From Candidatus Aminicenantota bacterium (GTDB lineage: Bacteria > Acidobacteriota > Aminicenantia > Aminicenantales > Saccharicenantaceae), in contig JAPKZE010000094.1 of NCBI GenBank assembly GCA_026393955.1, positions 1 to 6,799 on the forward strand: DNA of 6,799 nucleotides, read 5' to 3'. The notes under the pieces were generated by a model. That model searched no databases, was not told the DNA's origin, and worked only from the letters and a program-made list of their open reading frames with translations. A program made the position numbers and the translations under genes. How positions within the stretch are numbered: the stretch's first letter is position 1; each line of letters begins with the position of its first letter. Shown here in pieces: positions 6,421 through 6,799 of this stretch.

Positions 6421-6703
6421 CGCTCACCTCGTCGCGCATCCTTTCGATGTCCTCGACGGACAGACGCGGGCCGCTCCTGCCCTCGAGCGCGCGGCCGAGG
6501 GCCCCGAGCAGGCGCCTGGCGTTCCGGGGCGAGCGCAGCAGGTGGGCCGTTTCGAACAGGCTCGCGGCGTCCTTCTCCGAGATCATGACGACGCTCTCAC
6601 CCCGCCGGCGCGTGATGAGGACGGTCTCCCGGTTTTTAGTCACCTCATCGAGCAGCTTCGACAAGTTCTGGCGGGCCTGGGAATAGGTGGTTTGGATAGG
6701 CAT
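6401..6703 (-). CDS. yefM: YefM/Phd-family antitoxin
   Basis: This is the antitoxin and DNA-binding partner of the adjacent YoeB-type toxin. The 100-residue protein closely resembles E. coli YefM in its N-terminal Phd/YefM fold: YSQARQNLSKLLDEV at 7-21, VLITRRRGESVVMIS at 28-42, and LFETAHLLRSPRNARRLL at 49-66, including the family's hallmark LLRSP-x-NA-x-RL. The C-terminal tail (about 76-100) is acidic/basic and probably disordered until it wraps the toxin; it is longer than in E. coli (83 residues in total). I chose the ATG at 6703 because similarity begins at MPIQTTYSQA and an AGGA (6715-6712) lies 8 bases upstream. An in-frame ATG at 6739 would add 12 residues but would put the start inside the promoter. 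Lon/Clp-type proteolysis of the antitoxin is the known trigger in this family. Confidence 0.9.
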   Translation of the reverse strand: MPIQTTYSQARQNLSKLLDEVTKNRETVLITRRRGESVVMISEKDAASLFETAHLLRSPRNARRLLGALGRALEGRSGPRLSVEDIERMRDEVSGGREAA

Positions 6704-6719
6704 CTCTTTTTTCCTGTAT

Positions 6720-6738
6720 TGTACAGTATTATCGTACA
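6720..6738. promoter_or_regulatory. TGTACA-type operator of the toxin-antitoxin pair
   Basis: A perfect TGTACA (6720-6725) and a one-mismatch copy CGTACA (6733-6738) form an imperfect 19-base palindrome over the -10 box. In E. coli the YefM-YoeB complex represses its own promoter through palindromes with a TGTACA core, so the same autoregulation is likely here. Confidence 0.6.
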
Positions 6739-6757
6739 TTTATTGACCTCCTGTCAA
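6728..6757 (-). promoter_or_regulatory. Sigma70 promoter of the antitoxin-toxin operon
   Basis: On the minus strand, a perfect TTGACA (6757-6752) is followed after 18 bases by GATAAT (6733-6728). The predicted start near 6721 leaves about 18 bases before the antitoxin ATG at 6703, which include the AGGA ribosome site. The operator covers the -10 box. Confidence 0.65.
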
Positions 6758-6758
6758 C
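6743..6758. repeat. Palindrome TTGAC-N5-GTCAA over the -35 box
   Basis: TTGAC (6743-6747) and GTCAA (6753-6757) are perfect 5-base inverted arms around CTCCT; the right arm is the -35 box of the antitoxin promoter. On the minus strand it reads GTTGACAGGAGGTCAA, almost the same as GTTGACAAAGGTCAA at 6140-6126 just past the toxin gene. Confidence 0.4.
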
Positions 6759-6799
6759 GAACCCGTTGAAAAGCCCCGGCCACGCCCCGCAAAAGAGCC

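Noticed and set aside
6126..6758. Idea that the toxin-antitoxin pair is an integron cassette bounded by attC sites
   Set aside because: The flanking GTTGACA and TGTCAAC do not fit the GTTRRRY and RYYYAAC core sites, and the pair has its own promoter, unlike most cassettes.

Overview
The window is GC-rich bacterial DNA with a strong G/C third-position bias, broken by two AT-rich islands at about 3210-3475 and 6020-6150. No rRNA, tRNA or CRISPR array is visible. No marker fixes the taxon. The high GC, dense gene packing and GGGGTCGGACC-type repeat termini would suit an environmental lineage such as the Acidobacteriota/Aminicenantes, but that is only an impression.

Layout. Positions 1-298 (minus) hold the N-terminal third of NadC, the quinolinate phosphoribosyltransferase of NAD synthesis, with a good sigma70-type promoter at 330-359. 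Divergent from it is a two-gene plus-strand operon, tldD (427-1851) and tldE/pmbA (1848-3209). Its start and stop codons overlap (GTGA) and an internal GGAGG is present. The two proteins form a zinc protease that degrades unfolded peptides; TldD carries HEAVGH and the conserved cysteine. From 3208 to 3465 lies an AT-rich, non-coding element bounded by a perfect 14-bp inverted repeat within longer imperfect arms. It looks like a small non-autonomous mobile element parked between two convergent genes.

The rest of the window reads on the minus strand. In transcription order it has a YefM-type antitoxin (6703-6401), an overlapping YoeB-type ribosome-dependent mRNase (6420-6151), an XRE helix-turn-helix protein fused to an ImmA/IrrE zinc peptidase (6005-4590), and an ARPP-1 (DUF6569) family protein (4423-3476). 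The toxin-antitoxin pair has a sigma70 promoter overlapped by TGTACA-type operator sequence, as in E. coli yefM-yoeB. The XRE-ImmA gene has its own near-consensus promoter (TTGACA-N17-TATTAT) overlapped by a TTACAT direct repeat.

How they fit: nadC and tldDE look like housekeeping genes. The right half (antitoxin/toxin, repressor-protease, ARPP-1) looks like an accessory stress or conflict cluster built around regulated proteolysis and translation arrest. Whether the four right-hand genes form one system is inference. The most unusual items are the roughly 113-residue insertion in the XRE-ImmA protein, the inverted-repeat element, and a TTGAC/GTCAA palindrome found at both ends of the toxin-antitoxin pair.
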